Assembly (NCBI GenBank): GCA_963664465.2 | Contig: CAXXSU010000001.1 | Span: 1 to 64,000 of the forward strand | Direction of reading: 5' to 3' | Length of the DNA stretch: 64,000 nt | Source of the DNA: CAVOAK01 sp963664465 | GTDB taxonomy: Bacteria > Pseudomonadota > Alphaproteobacteria > UBA8366 > CAVOAK01 | Part shown: piece after piece, positions 42,979 to 51,974 of the stretch | Layout of the letters: every line of letters starts with the position of its first letter | Position numbering within the stretch: the first letter of the stretch is position 1 | Notes under the pieces: model-generated | What the model was told of the DNA's origin: nothing | Seen by the model: only the letters and a program-made list of their open reading frames with translations | Databases searched by the model: none | Position numbers and translations under genes: made by a program

Positions 42979-43623
42979 CTAGAAACGGTAACCGTATCGA
43001 ACGCCAAGGGTATCCAAACCCTCGTTGGATGTGCACAGACTGGCGTTTGAGATGTGATCGAGCATTACCGATAGATTGTGCGCTTCGGTGAGGCGGTATT
43101 CGATCGCCAGGGACTCTCGGAATAGAAGTTTACAACCGAGACTCTTGCGGTCTTCGAGGATGGCCACATTCTCGCCGTCATGGAATGCGCCGCCCAGGCT
43201 TCCCTCCGCGAACATCTTGTCGAAGAAATCCCAGGTCCAGGTAAGGCCGAAATAGGCCTGGTTGGTGCCGCTTGAAGAGTTGACGGAGAAGCCGGCATGG
43301 GGCCGTGGCGACCAGATTGCCGACAGAAATTCGGGTGAGAGGAACATGAACTCAACGTTGGCGTTGACTCCATCCTCTTCCTTCCGGCCAAACGTACCCA
43401 CGTCATGCGCCATCGCGCCCAACCGAAGCTCGGAGAGAATGCCATAGCCCGTGCGTTCGCTGTTTTCCGCCTGAGCCAATTGAAACGTTGGTTGCTTTGG
43501 CGCCAGACCATCGGCCGCTGCTGCAGCGGAAGTGAGACAAATGGCCAACGACAACGGAATTAGTGCGGCTCCCGCCAGCTTGCCGGCTCTCTTTCGCCGA
43601 ATGATGGGTGACTGGCGATCCAT
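42979..43623 (-). CDS. PagL-like lipid A 3-O-deacylase (acyloxyacyl hydrolase)
   Basis: About 214 residues from ATG 43623; the frame extends to 43887 but overlaps ispG with atypical sequence. A signal peptide (AGAALIPLSLAICLTSAAAA) precedes a beta-barrel with alternating strands (AYFGLTWTWDFFDKMFAEGS, LGGAFHDGENVAI). The catalytic His-Ser pair of PagL is visible in LDHISNASLC, and the terminal strand TLGVRYGYRF ends in Phe as outer-membrane barrels do. It would remove the 3-O acyl chain from lipid A and so alter surface charge and immune recognition. Downstream of ispG by 67 bp on the same strand. Confidence 0.85.
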   Translation of the reverse strand: MDRQSPIIRRKRAGKLAGAALIPLSLAICLTSAAAAADGLAPKQPTFQLAQAENSERTGYGILSELRLGAMAHDVGTFGRKEEDGVNANVEFMFLSPEFLSAIWSPRPHAGFSVNSSSGTNQAYFGLTWTWDFFDKMFAEGSLGGAFHDGENVAILEDRKSLGCKLLFRESLAIEYRLTEAHNLSVMLDHISNASLCTSNEGLDTLGVRYGYRF

Positions 43624-43690
43624 GCGGGTCAATCCCACCTCGTTGGGCTGGTCGGCCAAATGGCGTCTAGAGACAGGCGGCAAAAGTTGT

Positions 43691-44935
43691 TCAAGAATGC
43701 GATCCAATTTGCTTTTGGTACCTTTTATCAATGTATTCGTCGATAATTTTTTTGAACTCGTCGGCGATGTTTGCGCCGCGCAGCGTTGTCGTCTTCTCGC
43801 CGTCGATGAAAACGGGCGCCGCCGGATTCTCGCCGTTTCCGGGTAGGCTGATGCCAATATCGGCGTGTTTGCTCTCGCCTGGTCCATTCACGACGCAGCC
43901 CATAACGGCGAGCTGCAATTCCTCAACGCCGACATATTCTTCGCGCCAGGCCGGCATATTCGCGCGAACATATCCTTGAATCTGCTCAGCTAGCTCTTGA
44001 AAAAAAGTGCTGGTCGTTCGCCCGCAGCCCGGGCACGACACGACTTGCGGCGTGAAGGCGCGCAATCCCATCGCCTGAAGAATTTCTTGTGCAACGGTCA
44101 CCTCTTTCGTGCGGTCGCCGCCGGGCTCCGGCGTCAACGAGATGCGAATGGTATCGCCGATTCCCTGCTGCAGCAGAACCGCTAGGGCGGCGGTCGAGGC
44201 AACTATTCCCTTCGACCCCATCCCGGCTTCGGTCAGGCCCAGATGAAGGGCGTACTCGCAACGCGACGCAAGGTCGCGATAAACCGCGACCAAATCCCGA
44301 ACGTTGCTGACTTTGCAAGACAGCAAAATCCGGTTGCGCGGCAGTCCCATTTGTTCGGCTTGCTCGGCGCTGCCAAGGGCCGACATCACGAGCGCTTCGC
44401 GTAACACCAGCTCGGCGCTCTTTGGGTTTTTGCGCCGGGAATTCTCATCCATCATCGCGGTTTGCAGAGCTTCGTCGAGGCTCCCCCAGTTGACGCCGAT
44501 GCGCACCGGTTTCGCGTGTTCGAGCGCTTGTTCGATCATCGTCGAAAAGTGCAGGTCACGTTTTTCGCCGCGGCCGAGCGTGCCCGGATTGATGCGATAT
44601 TTGTCGAGCGTTCTTGCGCAGTCCGGAAATTCAGTCAGCAACGTATGACCGTTGAAATGAAAGTCACCGACCAAGGGCACGTGGCAGTCCAGCCGATCCA
44701 GGCGCTCGCGAATATGCGGTACTTGGCGCGCTGCATCGCGTGAATTCACCGTAATCCGGACGAGTTCGGAGCCGGCCGCGGCAAGCGCTTCCACCTGTTG
44801 GGCGGTCGCCTCCGCATCGGCCGTATCGGTATTTGTCATCGATTGAACGACGATCGGCATGTTACCGCCGATCGCAATGTCACCGACTTTGACGCCGATA
44901 CTTTGGCGCCGCGAGGCTGGGGCGTCGCTACTCAC
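43691..44935 (-). CDS. ispG: 4-hydroxy-3-methylbut-2-enyl diphosphate synthase (IspG/GcpE)
   Basis: 414 residues; converts MEcPP to HMBPP in the non-mevalonate isoprenoid pathway with a [4Fe-4S] cluster. The TIM-barrel starts VGDIAIGGNMPIVVQSMTNT. The cluster ligands are expected in VSCPGCGRTT (two Cys) and GCVVNGPGESKHADIGISLP (one Cys). GVNWGSLDEAL and ISLTPEPGGDRTKEVTVAQE are conserved substrate regions. The length matches the bacterial long form, with a C-terminal extension (about residues 395-414). It is followed by the pagL-like gene on the same strand. Confidence 0.97.
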   Translation of the reverse strand: MSSDAPASRRQSIGVKVGDIAIGGNMPIVVQSMTNTDTADAEATAQQVEALAAAGSELVRITVNSRDAARQVPHIRERLDRLDCHVPLVGDFHFNGHTLLTEFPDCARTLDKYRINPGTLGRGEKRDLHFSTMIEQALEHAKPVRIGVNWGSLDEALQTAMMDENSRRKNPKSAELVLREALVMSALGSAEQAEQMGLPRNRILLSCKVSNVRDLVAVYRDLASRCEYALHLGLTEAGMGSKGIVASTAALAVLLQQGIGDTIRISLTPEPGGDRTKEVTVAQEILQAMGLRAFTPQVVSCPGCGRTTSTFFQELAEQIQGYVRANMPAWREEYVGVEELQLAVMGCVVNGPGESKHADIGISLPGNGENPAAPVFIDGEKTTTLRGANIADEFKKIIDEYIDKRYQKQIGSHS

Positions 44936-45179
44936 AATCCATCCCTTCTCTTCAGCGCACAGATGCAGACATGTTGCTGCGATGCGCCAACTCTTCCCCT
45001 ATTCGGACCTGAATCGGAGTCATGCAGGCTACCATGTTTTATGCAAATTCACTATTTGCCACGCCAAACTCCCTGGCTCAGCACCACGCAATTCAACGCA
45101 CCGATTTTAGCACTAAAATTTTTTCTTGCACTTATCATATATTCCACTTATATAAGTGGAAAGTGAACTGGTGGTGTGA

Positions 45180-45605
45180 ATGATTGAAGTAGGAACGAGT
45201 ATGCGTCAGGTGAAATTGTCCGAGGAGGTTTGGCAGAAGATCGCCGACCGCGGACAATTCGGAGAAACCGAAGACGATGTTCTGCGTCGCGTGTTCGAGC
45301 TTCCACCGGTCGCTGCGGAAGAGCGTCATCGGCGCCGCAGGGGCGGTGGTCGTCGCGGCCGGGGAAATACCCGCTACGCGACCCAGCGCATGTCCGCCCG
45401 GGTCGAGGGAAAGCAGCTTGTCATACGCTTTGAAGACGGCGCCAGCGACACCTGGCAGCTCCCGCATGCACACAACAAACCCGCGATCCGCGACATGCTG
45501 GAAAAGGCGCTGCAGTTTGCATTGGATCACGGTGCAACTGATCCCGGCCAGACGAACACAGTCCGCAAGGCACTAACTGACGCCGGTTATCATCTGACCA
45601 AGTAA
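45180..45605 (+). CDS. Hypothetical protein with SeqA_N/ribbon-helix-helix-like start
   Basis: 141 residues from ATG 45180 (a later ATG at 45201 is possible). The N-terminal VKLSEEVWQKIADRGQFGET and DDVLRRVFELP have the strand-helix-helix pattern of the SeqA N-terminal or ribbon-helix-helix domains. A very basic RHRRRRGGGRRGRGNTRY linker follows, then an alpha/beta domain to the end (ARVEGKQLVIRFEDGASDTW ... TVRKALTDAGYHLTK) resembling restriction-system mrr-type or RAMA-like DNA-binding folds. A DNA-binding role is an inference from these features. Divergent from ispG with about 240 bp between, an AT-rich gap that could hold both promoters. Confidence 0.65.
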   Translation: MIEVGTSMRQVKLSEEVWQKIADRGQFGETEDDVLRRVFELPPVAAEERHRRRRGGGRRGRGNTRYATQRMSARVEGKQLVIRFEDGASDTWQLPHAHNKPAIRDMLEKALQFALDHGATDPGQTNTVRKALTDAGYHLTK

Positions 45606-45759
45606 TTGCGCGTCGAACTCACGAACACACACAACGGTATGCAGCCAATTCAGTTCGCTGTGCGGTATCGCAGGCGAACCGACCGTGCAGATCGAATATC
45701 GATCTCTGCCGGTTGGCGCAGGCCGTTTTTTTGAAACTGATATGGAGGTATGAACCAAT

Positions 45760-45849
45760 ATGGAAATTATTATTGTTTCTATCGTCGGCGGCATTGTCAT
45801 CTGCGCTATTGCAGGTGGGTTTGCCGCGTTTGTTTTCCCTAACGCTTAG
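45760..45849 (+). CDS. Possible 29-residue single-helix membrane peptide
   Basis: The frame reads MEIIIVSIVGGIVICAIAGG, then FAAFVFPNA. It is one transmembrane helix with GG motifs. A GGAGG lies about 11 bases ahead of the ATG, and another in-frame-different ATG (45750) lies closer to it, so the ribosome site is ambiguous. No family is recognised. The gap 45606-45992 otherwise holds nothing that I can support. Confidence 0.3.
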   Translation: MEIIIVSIVGGIVICAIAGGFAAFVFPNA

Positions 45850-45992
45850 TCAGCAGAGTCGCATGTGCTCCAGAGCCGGGCGGTTCGCTCGATTTAGCAT
45901 GGAAACCGACTGCCCGGAGGCAGGTTGAATTCGGGTGAAGTTGGGCCTGTACCGAACTGGTATGATGCCCGCTCCACCAAAGCGCACAAGAG

Positions 45993-46460
45993 ATGTCGGA
46001 CAACGGGATTTCGAGGTACCAGCTGGCGCAATTGAATATCGGCCGCCTTCGCTATCCACGCGAGGCGCTGCAAATGCGCGACTACTGCAAGGCCCTCGGC
46101 CCGCTCAGCGAGATCGCGTCCGCTTGGCCCGGATTCATTTGGACCCATGACAACGAGGAAACCATCAGCATTGCTGAAGATCTATTCGGTGCCGACATTG
46201 CAGCAAATCTATCCGTCTGGCGTGAAGTTGAAAGTCTGTGTGGTTTCATGGAGTGTCCGCGCCACGCTGCGGTGATGAAGCGCCGCAGCGAGTGGTTTGT
46301 CGCAATGCCGGAAGCAACGTTTGCGATATGGTGGGTGCGCGCCGGACATATTCCCGACTTCCTGGAGGGGCGGGAACGGCTTACGAAACTTCGCCGCGAC
46401 GGCCCCAGCCCGGCGGCGTTTGATCTCGAGACGGTGTGTTTGCCGCCAGATGATGGGTAA
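45993..46460 (+). CDS. DUF3291 domain protein
   Basis: 155 residues. The N-terminal YQLAQLNIGRLRYP, the central SEIASAWPGFIWTHDN and VWREVESLCGFMECPRHAAV, and EWFVAMPEATFAIWWVRAGH are all characteristic of DUF3291, a dimeric ferredoxin-like (dabb-related) fold often found near monooxygenase-like genes. No catalytic residues are established for the family. Cytoplasmic. It lies upstream of a VOC-family gene in the same direction (about 90 bp apart). Confidence 0.85.
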   Translation: MSDNGISRYQLAQLNIGRLRYPREALQMRDYCKALGPLSEIASAWPGFIWTHDNEETISIAEDLFGADIAANLSVWREVESLCGFMECPRHAAVMKRRSEWFVAMPEATFAIWWVRAGHIPDFLEGRERLTKLRRDGPSPAAFDLETVCLPPDDG

Positions 46461-46552
46461 CATTTGGTTTCTGATGGTTGACCTGACCGCCGAAGCATCG
46501 ACTTAATGTCTTCTAATAGGTAGCAGTTCGAAAACTGGAGCTAGTGAATCCA

Positions 46553-46969
46553 ATGAGCGCCATTAAAGTCGAACGCCTCGACCATGTGGTTCTTCGAGTG
46601 CAGAGCATTGAGAACATGTTGCCGTTCTACAATGACGTACTCGGGTTCGAGTTGGCGCAGCGCCAAGCGGGCGGCAAGTTCGCGCAGCTGCGAGCGGGCA
46701 CCGCAATCGTCGACATGCTGGAACATCGCGGAACACCGACCGACGACCCGGACTCACCGGCCCGCAACAGCGAACGTAATATGGATCACTTCGCATTGCG
46801 GCTGGAGTCGTTCGAGGAAGAGGAACTGCGTCAACATCTCAAACAGTTTGGAATCGACGCGGGCAAATTATGGCGCAACGACGGGCCGGACGGGCACTAC
46901 TCATTTTACATTCGCGATCCTGAAGGCAACGAGGTGGAGCTTAAAGGCTGGCCCAAGGGCGAGCAATGA
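46553..46969 (+). CDS. VOC-family (glyoxalase/dioxygenase fold) protein
   Basis: 138 residues from ATG 46553. Two beta-alpha-beta-beta-beta modules are visible: VERLDHVVLRVQSIENMLPF, then YNDVLGFELAQR, and MDHFALRLESFEEEELRQHL, then YSFYIRDPEGNEVELKGWP. The putative metal ligands are His in LDHVVL, His in MDHFAL and Glu in NEVELKG, as in glyoxalase I and extradiol-type enzymes. Substrate unknown. Convergent with the Old Yellow Enzyme gene. Confidence 0.88.
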   Translation: MSAIKVERLDHVVLRVQSIENMLPFYNDVLGFELAQRQAGGKFAQLRAGTAIVDMLEHRGTPTDDPDSPARNSERNMDHFALRLESFEEEELRQHLKQFGIDAGKLWRNDGPDGHYSFYIRDPEGNEVELKGWPKGEQ

Positions 46970-47048
46970 CAACGCTTAACCAATGCGCGCTTTGAACCGA
47001 AGACCGCGACACTAAGAGGTTCAAGCAAAACGCATAGGTGGAGGTCGG

Positions 47049-48245
47049 TTAACTGTCGAAAATTTTTTCATAGGCAGCTTGGGTCTCTGCGCCACCCTGA
47101 TTAATCGGCATTTCATTCTGCTTTTCGCGGCCGCGCAGCCGAAAAGCGTACTCATAGGGCATCACCCCGTAGGGATCGGGCGCGCCAAGCGTTTTGGCTG
47201 CGTGAGCCGACCAATCGGCGTTCCACAAAAACGCGCGCGCCAGAGCGACCAGATCGGCCTTGCCCGATTGCAGTATATCCTCGGCCTGCTGCGGTTCGGT
47301 GATGCCGCCGACGGCCATCGACATGATTCCGGTTTTGCGTTTGACGCGTTCGGAAAATGCTGCGCGAACGTCCGCCGTGTACGGCACGACGGGCATTTCC
47401 GAGTCTCCGTAAATGCCGCCTGAGGAGCAGTCGATCAGATCGATATCCCGATCCTTAAGTTCTGCCGATAGCGCGACCGTATCTTCAAGACTCCATTGCC
47501 CGCCTTCGCCGTCGACTGCCGACACTCGGAAGAAAAGCGGTTTGTCTGCCGGCCAAGCCGCGCGCACGGTTTCGGCCACTTCGAGTGCAAACCGCATGCG
47601 GCCCGCTCGGTCGCCGCCGTAGGCGTCTTTTCGCCGATTGCTGATGGGAGAGAGAAACTGGTGGATTAGGTAGCCGTGGGCGCCGTGTATCTCGATGATA
47701 TCGAATCCCGCGTCGGCGCAGCGCTGCGTTGCTTCTCGCCACGAATTCATCATGGCTTTGATATCGCCCAAATCCAATACGCGCGGCAGGATGTGTCGTG
47801 GGATTTGGCTTGGCGTACTTGGCGTCACTCCTTGCCACGGGGGCGAGCCGCTTTCAGCGTCGGCATCGGTCAGTGGCTCGAAATTTCGGTCGGGATGATG
47901 GCACGCCGCCAAACGCCCCGAGTGCCCCAGCTGGATCGCCGGTACCGCGCCGAAGGAGCGAATCATGTCCGTCAGACGGCGGTAGGCGGGGACATGGCTA
48001 TCGTCCCAGATCCCTGCGCAACTGTACGTTTTTCGCCCGATCTCTTCGATCGCCGTCTCCTCGCCGAAGATGACGCCAGCGCCGCCGACCGCGAATCGTC
48101 CGAGATGGACCATCTGCCACTCTTGAGGTGCGCCATCGTCCGAGTGGTATTGACACATCGGTGATACGACGATTCGGTTCCGGGAGGTCACGCCACGGAT
48201 CGTAATCGGTGTGAACAACAATGGCGGCGCATCGTTTTTCGACAT
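47049..48245 (-). CDS. Old Yellow Enzyme family NADH:flavin oxidoreductase
   Basis: 398 residues from ATG 48245 (AGAGGA upstream); the frame extends to 48380 but the extra residues are not family-like. It is an FMN-binding TIM-barrel of the YqjM/XenA class: LFTPITIRGVTSRNRIVVSP, MCQYHSDDG with the flavin-tuning Cys, AIQLGHSGRLA, the substrate His pair in DIIEIHGAHGYLIHQFLSPI, and FRVSAVDGEGG. A C-terminal GRAFLWNADW segment is also typical, as LARAFLWNADWSAHAAKTLG. It reduces activated alkenes. It is followed at the other side by MetE-like and TauD-like genes on the same strand. Confidence 0.92.
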   Translation of the reverse strand: MSKNDAPPLLFTPITIRGVTSRNRIVVSPMCQYHSDDGAPQEWQMVHLGRFAVGGAGVIFGEETAIEEIGRKTYSCAGIWDDSHVPAYRRLTDMIRSFGAVPAIQLGHSGRLAACHHPDRNFEPLTDADAESGSPPWQGVTPSTPSQIPRHILPRVLDLGDIKAMMNSWREATQRCADAGFDIIEIHGAHGYLIHQFLSPISNRRKDAYGGDRAGRMRFALEVAETVRAAWPADKPLFFRVSAVDGEGGQWSLEDTVALSAELKDRDIDLIDCSSGGIYGDSEMPVVPYTADVRAAFSERVKRKTGIMSMAVGGITEPQQAEDILQSGKADLVALARAFLWNADWSAHAAKTLGAPDPYGVMPYEYAFRLRGREKQNEMPINQGGAETQAAYEKIFDS

Positions 48246-48413
48246 GGCCGATTCCTCTCTGCCAACGGGATTTAGAGCACTGTGACGACAGCCGTGAATT
48301 CCGTCGGCTGGTTCGTCATCGCTCGGTGAAGGACAGCGTTGCTGCGGATAAATTACACGAAATTCGTTTGTCTTGACCACGTTTCGGGACGTCGATTCAT
48401 AAGAACCCCTGGC

Positions 48414-49526
48414 CTAATCTGTCCAAACGCCAGCCGCGGTGTCCGCCACCAGCCGAAGCTTTGCTTTTTCTTCTTCGATCGATAAATCATTACCGACGAT
48501 CGAGGTGGCAAAGCCACATTGTGGGCTGAGCGCCAACCGTTCCTTATCGATGTAGCGGGCCGCCTCCTCGATGCGTTCGACGAGGAGCTGGGGCTCTTCA
48601 GGGGCAGACCGTTTGGTGGAAATCAGCCCAAGCACGACCATCCGGTCTTCAGGAACGGCGGCGAGTGGCGCAAACGAACCTGAGCGTTCGTCATCATACT
48701 CAAGGAGTAAACGCTGCGCCCGCACGCCCTTGAAGATTGGTTCCGCAATGGCGTCGTATCCACCTTCGACCAGCCAACGGTTCTTTTGGTTTCCGCGGCA
48801 TAAATGGAAACCGAAAGTGACGTCGCGGATCTCGTCCATTACGGCATTGTCGAGCTCAATTCCAAGGTCGAGCCACTCCTCCAGCGTCCAGCCCCGGCTC
48901 TCATAGAAGTCCCGCGTCGATGCGTCCAAGAGCAAGGGATAATGCGGTGCGTCTATCTGGATGTAGCGTGCGCCGAGTCGCGCAAGTTCCTCGACTTCTT
49001 CACGCAGAATGCGGGCAACGTCGGCGAGGAACCCGTCAAGTGTAGGGTAGGCGTCACGCGAGAGTTCAGGCGACCAAAAGTTCGCGAACAATCCAGGACT
49101 GGGGATCGTCACCTTGGGAATGCACGTCGTGCGGTCGCGGAGATAGATAAATTCGTCTACCGAGAGGTAACGCTTGCGAACCAGCGTCTCAACCACGCCC
49201 AGCTTGGCAGGCCGCTCGCGCTGCCAGGCCTCGGCACCCTCGACCCCGTGCCACTCGCCCCATAAAAATGCATCGAGATCCCAGCTGCCGAATCCCTCGA
49301 CCGCCTCGGTCATCTGACTCTGGAACGAAAGCCGCCGCATTTCACCGTCGGTGACGACCTCAAGGCCAGCCTCCTCCTGCAGGCTGATGGCCCAATCCAC
49401 TGCCCTATCTTCGATTTCTTTGAAGGCTTCAGTGCTGATTTTGCCTGCAGCGAGATTGTCGCGGGCGGCCAGTAGTTCGGCGGGCCGGAGCAGGCTACCG
49501 ACGACATCGGCATGGGCGTCAATCAT
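48414..49526 (-). CDS. MetE C-terminal-like (UROD/MetE-fold) protein
   Basis: 370 residues. This is the barrel of cobalamin-independent methionine synthase without the N-terminal half: VGSLLRPAELLAARDNLAAG, LEVVTDGEMRRLSFQSQMTE, RYIQIDAPHYPLLLDA, TFGFHLCRGN and LALSPQCGFATSIVGNDLSI. The zinc ligands of MetE (His, Cys, Glu, Cys) are likely in FHLCRGN and SPQCGFA. Short paralogues like this are linked to various methyl-transfer or C-P/C-S chemistries, and their substrates are mostly unknown. It lies 24 bp downstream of the TauD-like gene, suggesting one operon with it and the Old Yellow Enzyme. Confidence 0.85.
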   Translation of the reverse strand: MIDAHADVVGSLLRPAELLAARDNLAAGKISTEAFKEIEDRAVDWAISLQEEAGLEVVTDGEMRRLSFQSQMTEAVEGFGSWDLDAFLWGEWHGVEGAEAWQRERPAKLGVVETLVRKRYLSVDEFIYLRDRTTCIPKVTIPSPGLFANFWSPELSRDAYPTLDGFLADVARILREEVEELARLGARYIQIDAPHYPLLLDASTRDFYESRGWTLEEWLDLGIELDNAVMDEIRDVTFGFHLCRGNQKNRWLVEGGYDAIAEPIFKGVRAQRLLLEYDDERSGSFAPLAAVPEDRMVVLGLISTKRSAPEEPQLLVERIEEAARYIDKERLALSPQCGFATSIVGNDLSIEEEKAKLRLVADTAAGVWTD

Positions 49527-49550
49527 GACGGGAGCGCTGGCGGATTCGCC

Positions 49551-50411
49551 CTAGTAGGGTACGTCGCCAGCGATCGTCGTGCGGTAGCAGAGTCTGGGAC
49601 CCAGAGAATCATCGAAGATAGTCGCCTTGTGCATTGTGCAGCGGTTGTCCCAGAGCATCGCATCGCCAGGCCGCCACTGATGGCAGTATGTGAACTGAGG
49701 CTTCGTCGCAAATGCGCGCAAATCGTCCAGAAAGGCAACGCTCTCATCTTCGCTCATTCCCTCGACGATCGAACACTGCGATCCCCGCATGCCGACGAAC
49801 AGCGTCTTGCGGCTTGTTTCCGGATGGGTTCGCACGAATGGGTGGGTCACGTCCGGGTAATGGCGCTTCTCTTCCTCGGTGAGAGGGATTAGCTCCGGGT
49901 CGATCACGTTCCAGCTCTTGACCTCGCTGTAAGTCGCCCGCAAATCGTCGATGCGCTGCTTCGTCGACTCCGGCAATGCATCGTAGGCCGCATACATATT
50001 GGCGAACCAGGTTTCGCCGCCCTTCGCCGGCGCCTGTTCTGCGCGAAACAGCGATCCGGTCGCCGGCTTCTCCATATAGAACAGATCGCTGTGCCAACCA
50101 TCGCCCGTCCGCGCCGGCGGCTGGCCGATATATTTGCCGTTTTTCTTGATGTTGGAAAAAACACCGACCTCGGGAAATTCGGTTCGCTGCTTCTTCGGCG
50201 AGATATAGAGTTCGCCGAATCGCCGGCTGAAGGCGATCTGCTGCGGCAGCGTAATGTGCTGTTCGCGGAATAGAAGGATCTGGTGTTCAAGCCAGGCAGA
50301 ACGGAGCGCCTCGTAGGTCTCGTCATCGGGCGGCTCGGACAGGTCGACGCCGAGAACTTCTGCGCCCAGAGCTTTTGAAAGTCTCCGAAACTTGAGTGTC
50401 GTCGTGGTCAT
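49551..50411 (-). CDS. TauD/TfdA-family 2-oxoglutarate-dependent dioxygenase
   Basis: 286 residues from ATG 50411 (MTTTTLKFRRLSKALGAEVL). The Fe(II) facial triad is seen as H-x-D in GDGWHSDLFYMEKPATGSLF (about residues 102-104) and a distal His in DAMLWDNRCTMHKATIFDDS, with the 2-oxoglutarate-binding Arg likely in LGPRLCYRTTIAGD. Family length is normal. Members hydroxylate taurine, aryloxyalkanoates or related acids. The substrate here is unknown, but its pairing with a MetE-like gene suggests catabolism of a sulfur- or ether-containing compound. Confidence 0.9.
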   Translation of the reverse strand: MTTTTLKFRRLSKALGAEVLGVDLSEPPDDETYEALRSAWLEHQILLFREQHITLPQQIAFSRRFGELYISPKKQRTEFPEVGVFSNIKKNGKYIGQPPARTGDGWHSDLFYMEKPATGSLFRAEQAPAKGGETWFANMYAAYDALPESTKQRIDDLRATYSEVKSWNVIDPELIPLTEEEKRHYPDVTHPFVRTHPETSRKTLFVGMRGSQCSIVEGMSEDESVAFLDDLRAFATKPQFTYCHQWRPGDAMLWDNRCTMHKATIFDDSLGPRLCYRTTIAGDVPY

Positions 50412-50570
50412 CGATCCCCTCCCTGCCAGCATCAAACAGACGGCATATTACAGAGGACTCGCAATACAACGTGGAGTGTAGCAAGCCGCGGTCCAGCGGT
50501 GAAGGGCGTGCGCGTTTAGGTTTTCCTACCGGCGGAGCAGGCACCGCCGAGTCGCGCGAGCAACACCGCA

Positions 50571-50948
50571 GTGTTGGCTAGTTTTCGGAGCAGTAGGAGC
50601 AAAACGAATTCAAGAAGCAGTATCAGTCTTGTTTGCGAGTGGCGTCGTTATGGCGCGTATTTTGGCACCATCGGACCCGCGCAAGCCGCCTGCGCGCCGT
50701 TTCCGGAGATCGATTGGCTGATTTCCGATCGGGCGAAACTCTTCCTCGTCGTCGAGCAGCGCTACGAAGCTGAATGGCCAAAATATGTCGCGAATTGGGA
50801 TAAGTATTTGAAAAGTATGGAGGATATATATGACCGGGGGTCGACAGTGGTATTGAGATCGCGGGGCTTGCGATTTCCCCGTCAAGGTCTTGCCGACCAT
50901 ATCGAGCTGTTACGGTTGCATAAGTTCGCTTCGCTGTCTTGGCGGTGA
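50571..50948 (+). CDS. Small hypothetical protein, start unresolved
   Basis: Only the middle and end of this frame look genuine: ACAPFPEIDWLISDRAKLFL and VVEQRYEAEWPKYVANWDKY, then LKSMEDIYDRGSTVVLRSRG. GPAQA just before ACAPFPE looks like a signal-peptide cleavage site, but the residues further upstream in this frame are not hydrophobic, so the N terminus may be frameshifted. The helical pattern with paired Trp/Tyr is like small periplasmic proteins of alphaproteobacteria that I recall but cannot name. The stretches 50412-50570 and 50949-51240 hold no other gene that I can support. Confidence 0.4.
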   Translation: MLASFRSSRSKTNSRSSISLVCEWRRYGAYFGTIGPAQAACAPFPEIDWLISDRAKLFLVVEQRYEAEWPKYVANWDKYLKSMEDIYDRGSTVVLRSRGLRFPRQGLADHIELLRLHKFASLSWR

Positions 50949-51286
50949 AGCGAAAAAGCTCAAAGTCTCGCGGCCCCGCGTGCCGCTTCCGATTGCAAGG
51001 GCGGCTCCCTGACCTCCGACTACGCTAATTTCACTCTACGATGCGGACCCGCCGACGTCGCCAAACGCTGCGACATTCGACATCACCAAAGGCGTGCACA
51101 GGCCGAGTTTTGCGCGTCGATTCGCGTCGGGTGTTGAGTGGAGTGCGGCCACAATTTCATTGCAATAACCGACGCGCCGGACAGGATACGATTGAGAACT
51201 CTTGGATATCGCTGTTTCGCAGCCAATTAGGCCGGAATGCAAAGAGCCCAATGGAGGCCAATATGACCAGAAATATTATCGCGGCA

Positions 51287-51696
51287 ATAGGGTATCCTAT
51301 TCGCTCTCGTAGTGGCAAGATGTTGTGATGGCCGAGAATACTGCCCATCCCGTTGGCGGGATCGATTACCCTCGCACGCTTATGGAATTTGACGACTGGT
51401 TCGCTTCTGAGGCCGCCTGTGCGGATTTTCTTCGGCGTGTCCGTTGGCCTGCCGGGTTTCGGTGTCCGGCCTGCGGGGGAACCGAGGCGTGGGTGACGGC
51501 CAGGGGCAACAGCGATGTGCGGGATGCCAACGTCAGACGTCGCCGACCGCGGGGACGATCTTCGAGGGTACGCGGAAACCGTTGCGGCTTTGGTTCCAGG
51601 CGATGTGGTATGTGACGAATCAGAAGCACGGCGTCAGTGCGCTTGGGGTTCAACGAATACTCGGCCTGGGCGGTTATCAAACGGCTTGGACATGGC
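51287..51696 (+). mobile_element. Truncated copy of the RND-gene IS1595-type element
   Basis: It begins with the same terminal repeat (ATAGGGTATCC...) and follows the element at 35460-36498 to the TAWTW region of its transposase, about 410 bp, then breaks off. One C is missing at about 51506 (GGGGCAACAG instead of GGGGCCAACAG), which shifts the transposase frame. The 3' two-thirds of the IS are gone. Confidence 0.9.
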
Positions 51697-51928
51697 ATTG
51701 TTCGTTACAGCTTTTTTGGGTGGCGCCATGGTGGCCCACTCGCAGGTCGTTTTTGCGCAAATCCAGAAAGCGACCGATGGCTGGCGAAAAGAAGGCGAAT
51801 GCCGCGAAAGTCATGCCCCAAAACCCCGGTCAGAAAAAGGGATTGGAGAAATGCGCGAAGCTGACCGATGCCACCAAGAAGCAGGCTTGTATCGCTCAGC
51901 AAGCGCAAGCACGGAAGGAATTTGGCAA

Positions 51929-51974
51929 ATCCAAGGGAAAGGCCAAGAAGGATCCAAGGGAAAGGCCAAGAAGG
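51929..51974 (+). repeat. 23-bp tandem duplication
   Basis: Two exact 23-bp copies (51929-51951 and 51952-51974, each starting ATCCAAGGGAAAGG). Removing one restores a frame ending GKSKGKAKKDK-stop at 51980-51982 for the Lys-rich protein. The length is not a multiple of three, so the duplication is a frameshift. Confidence 0.85.
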
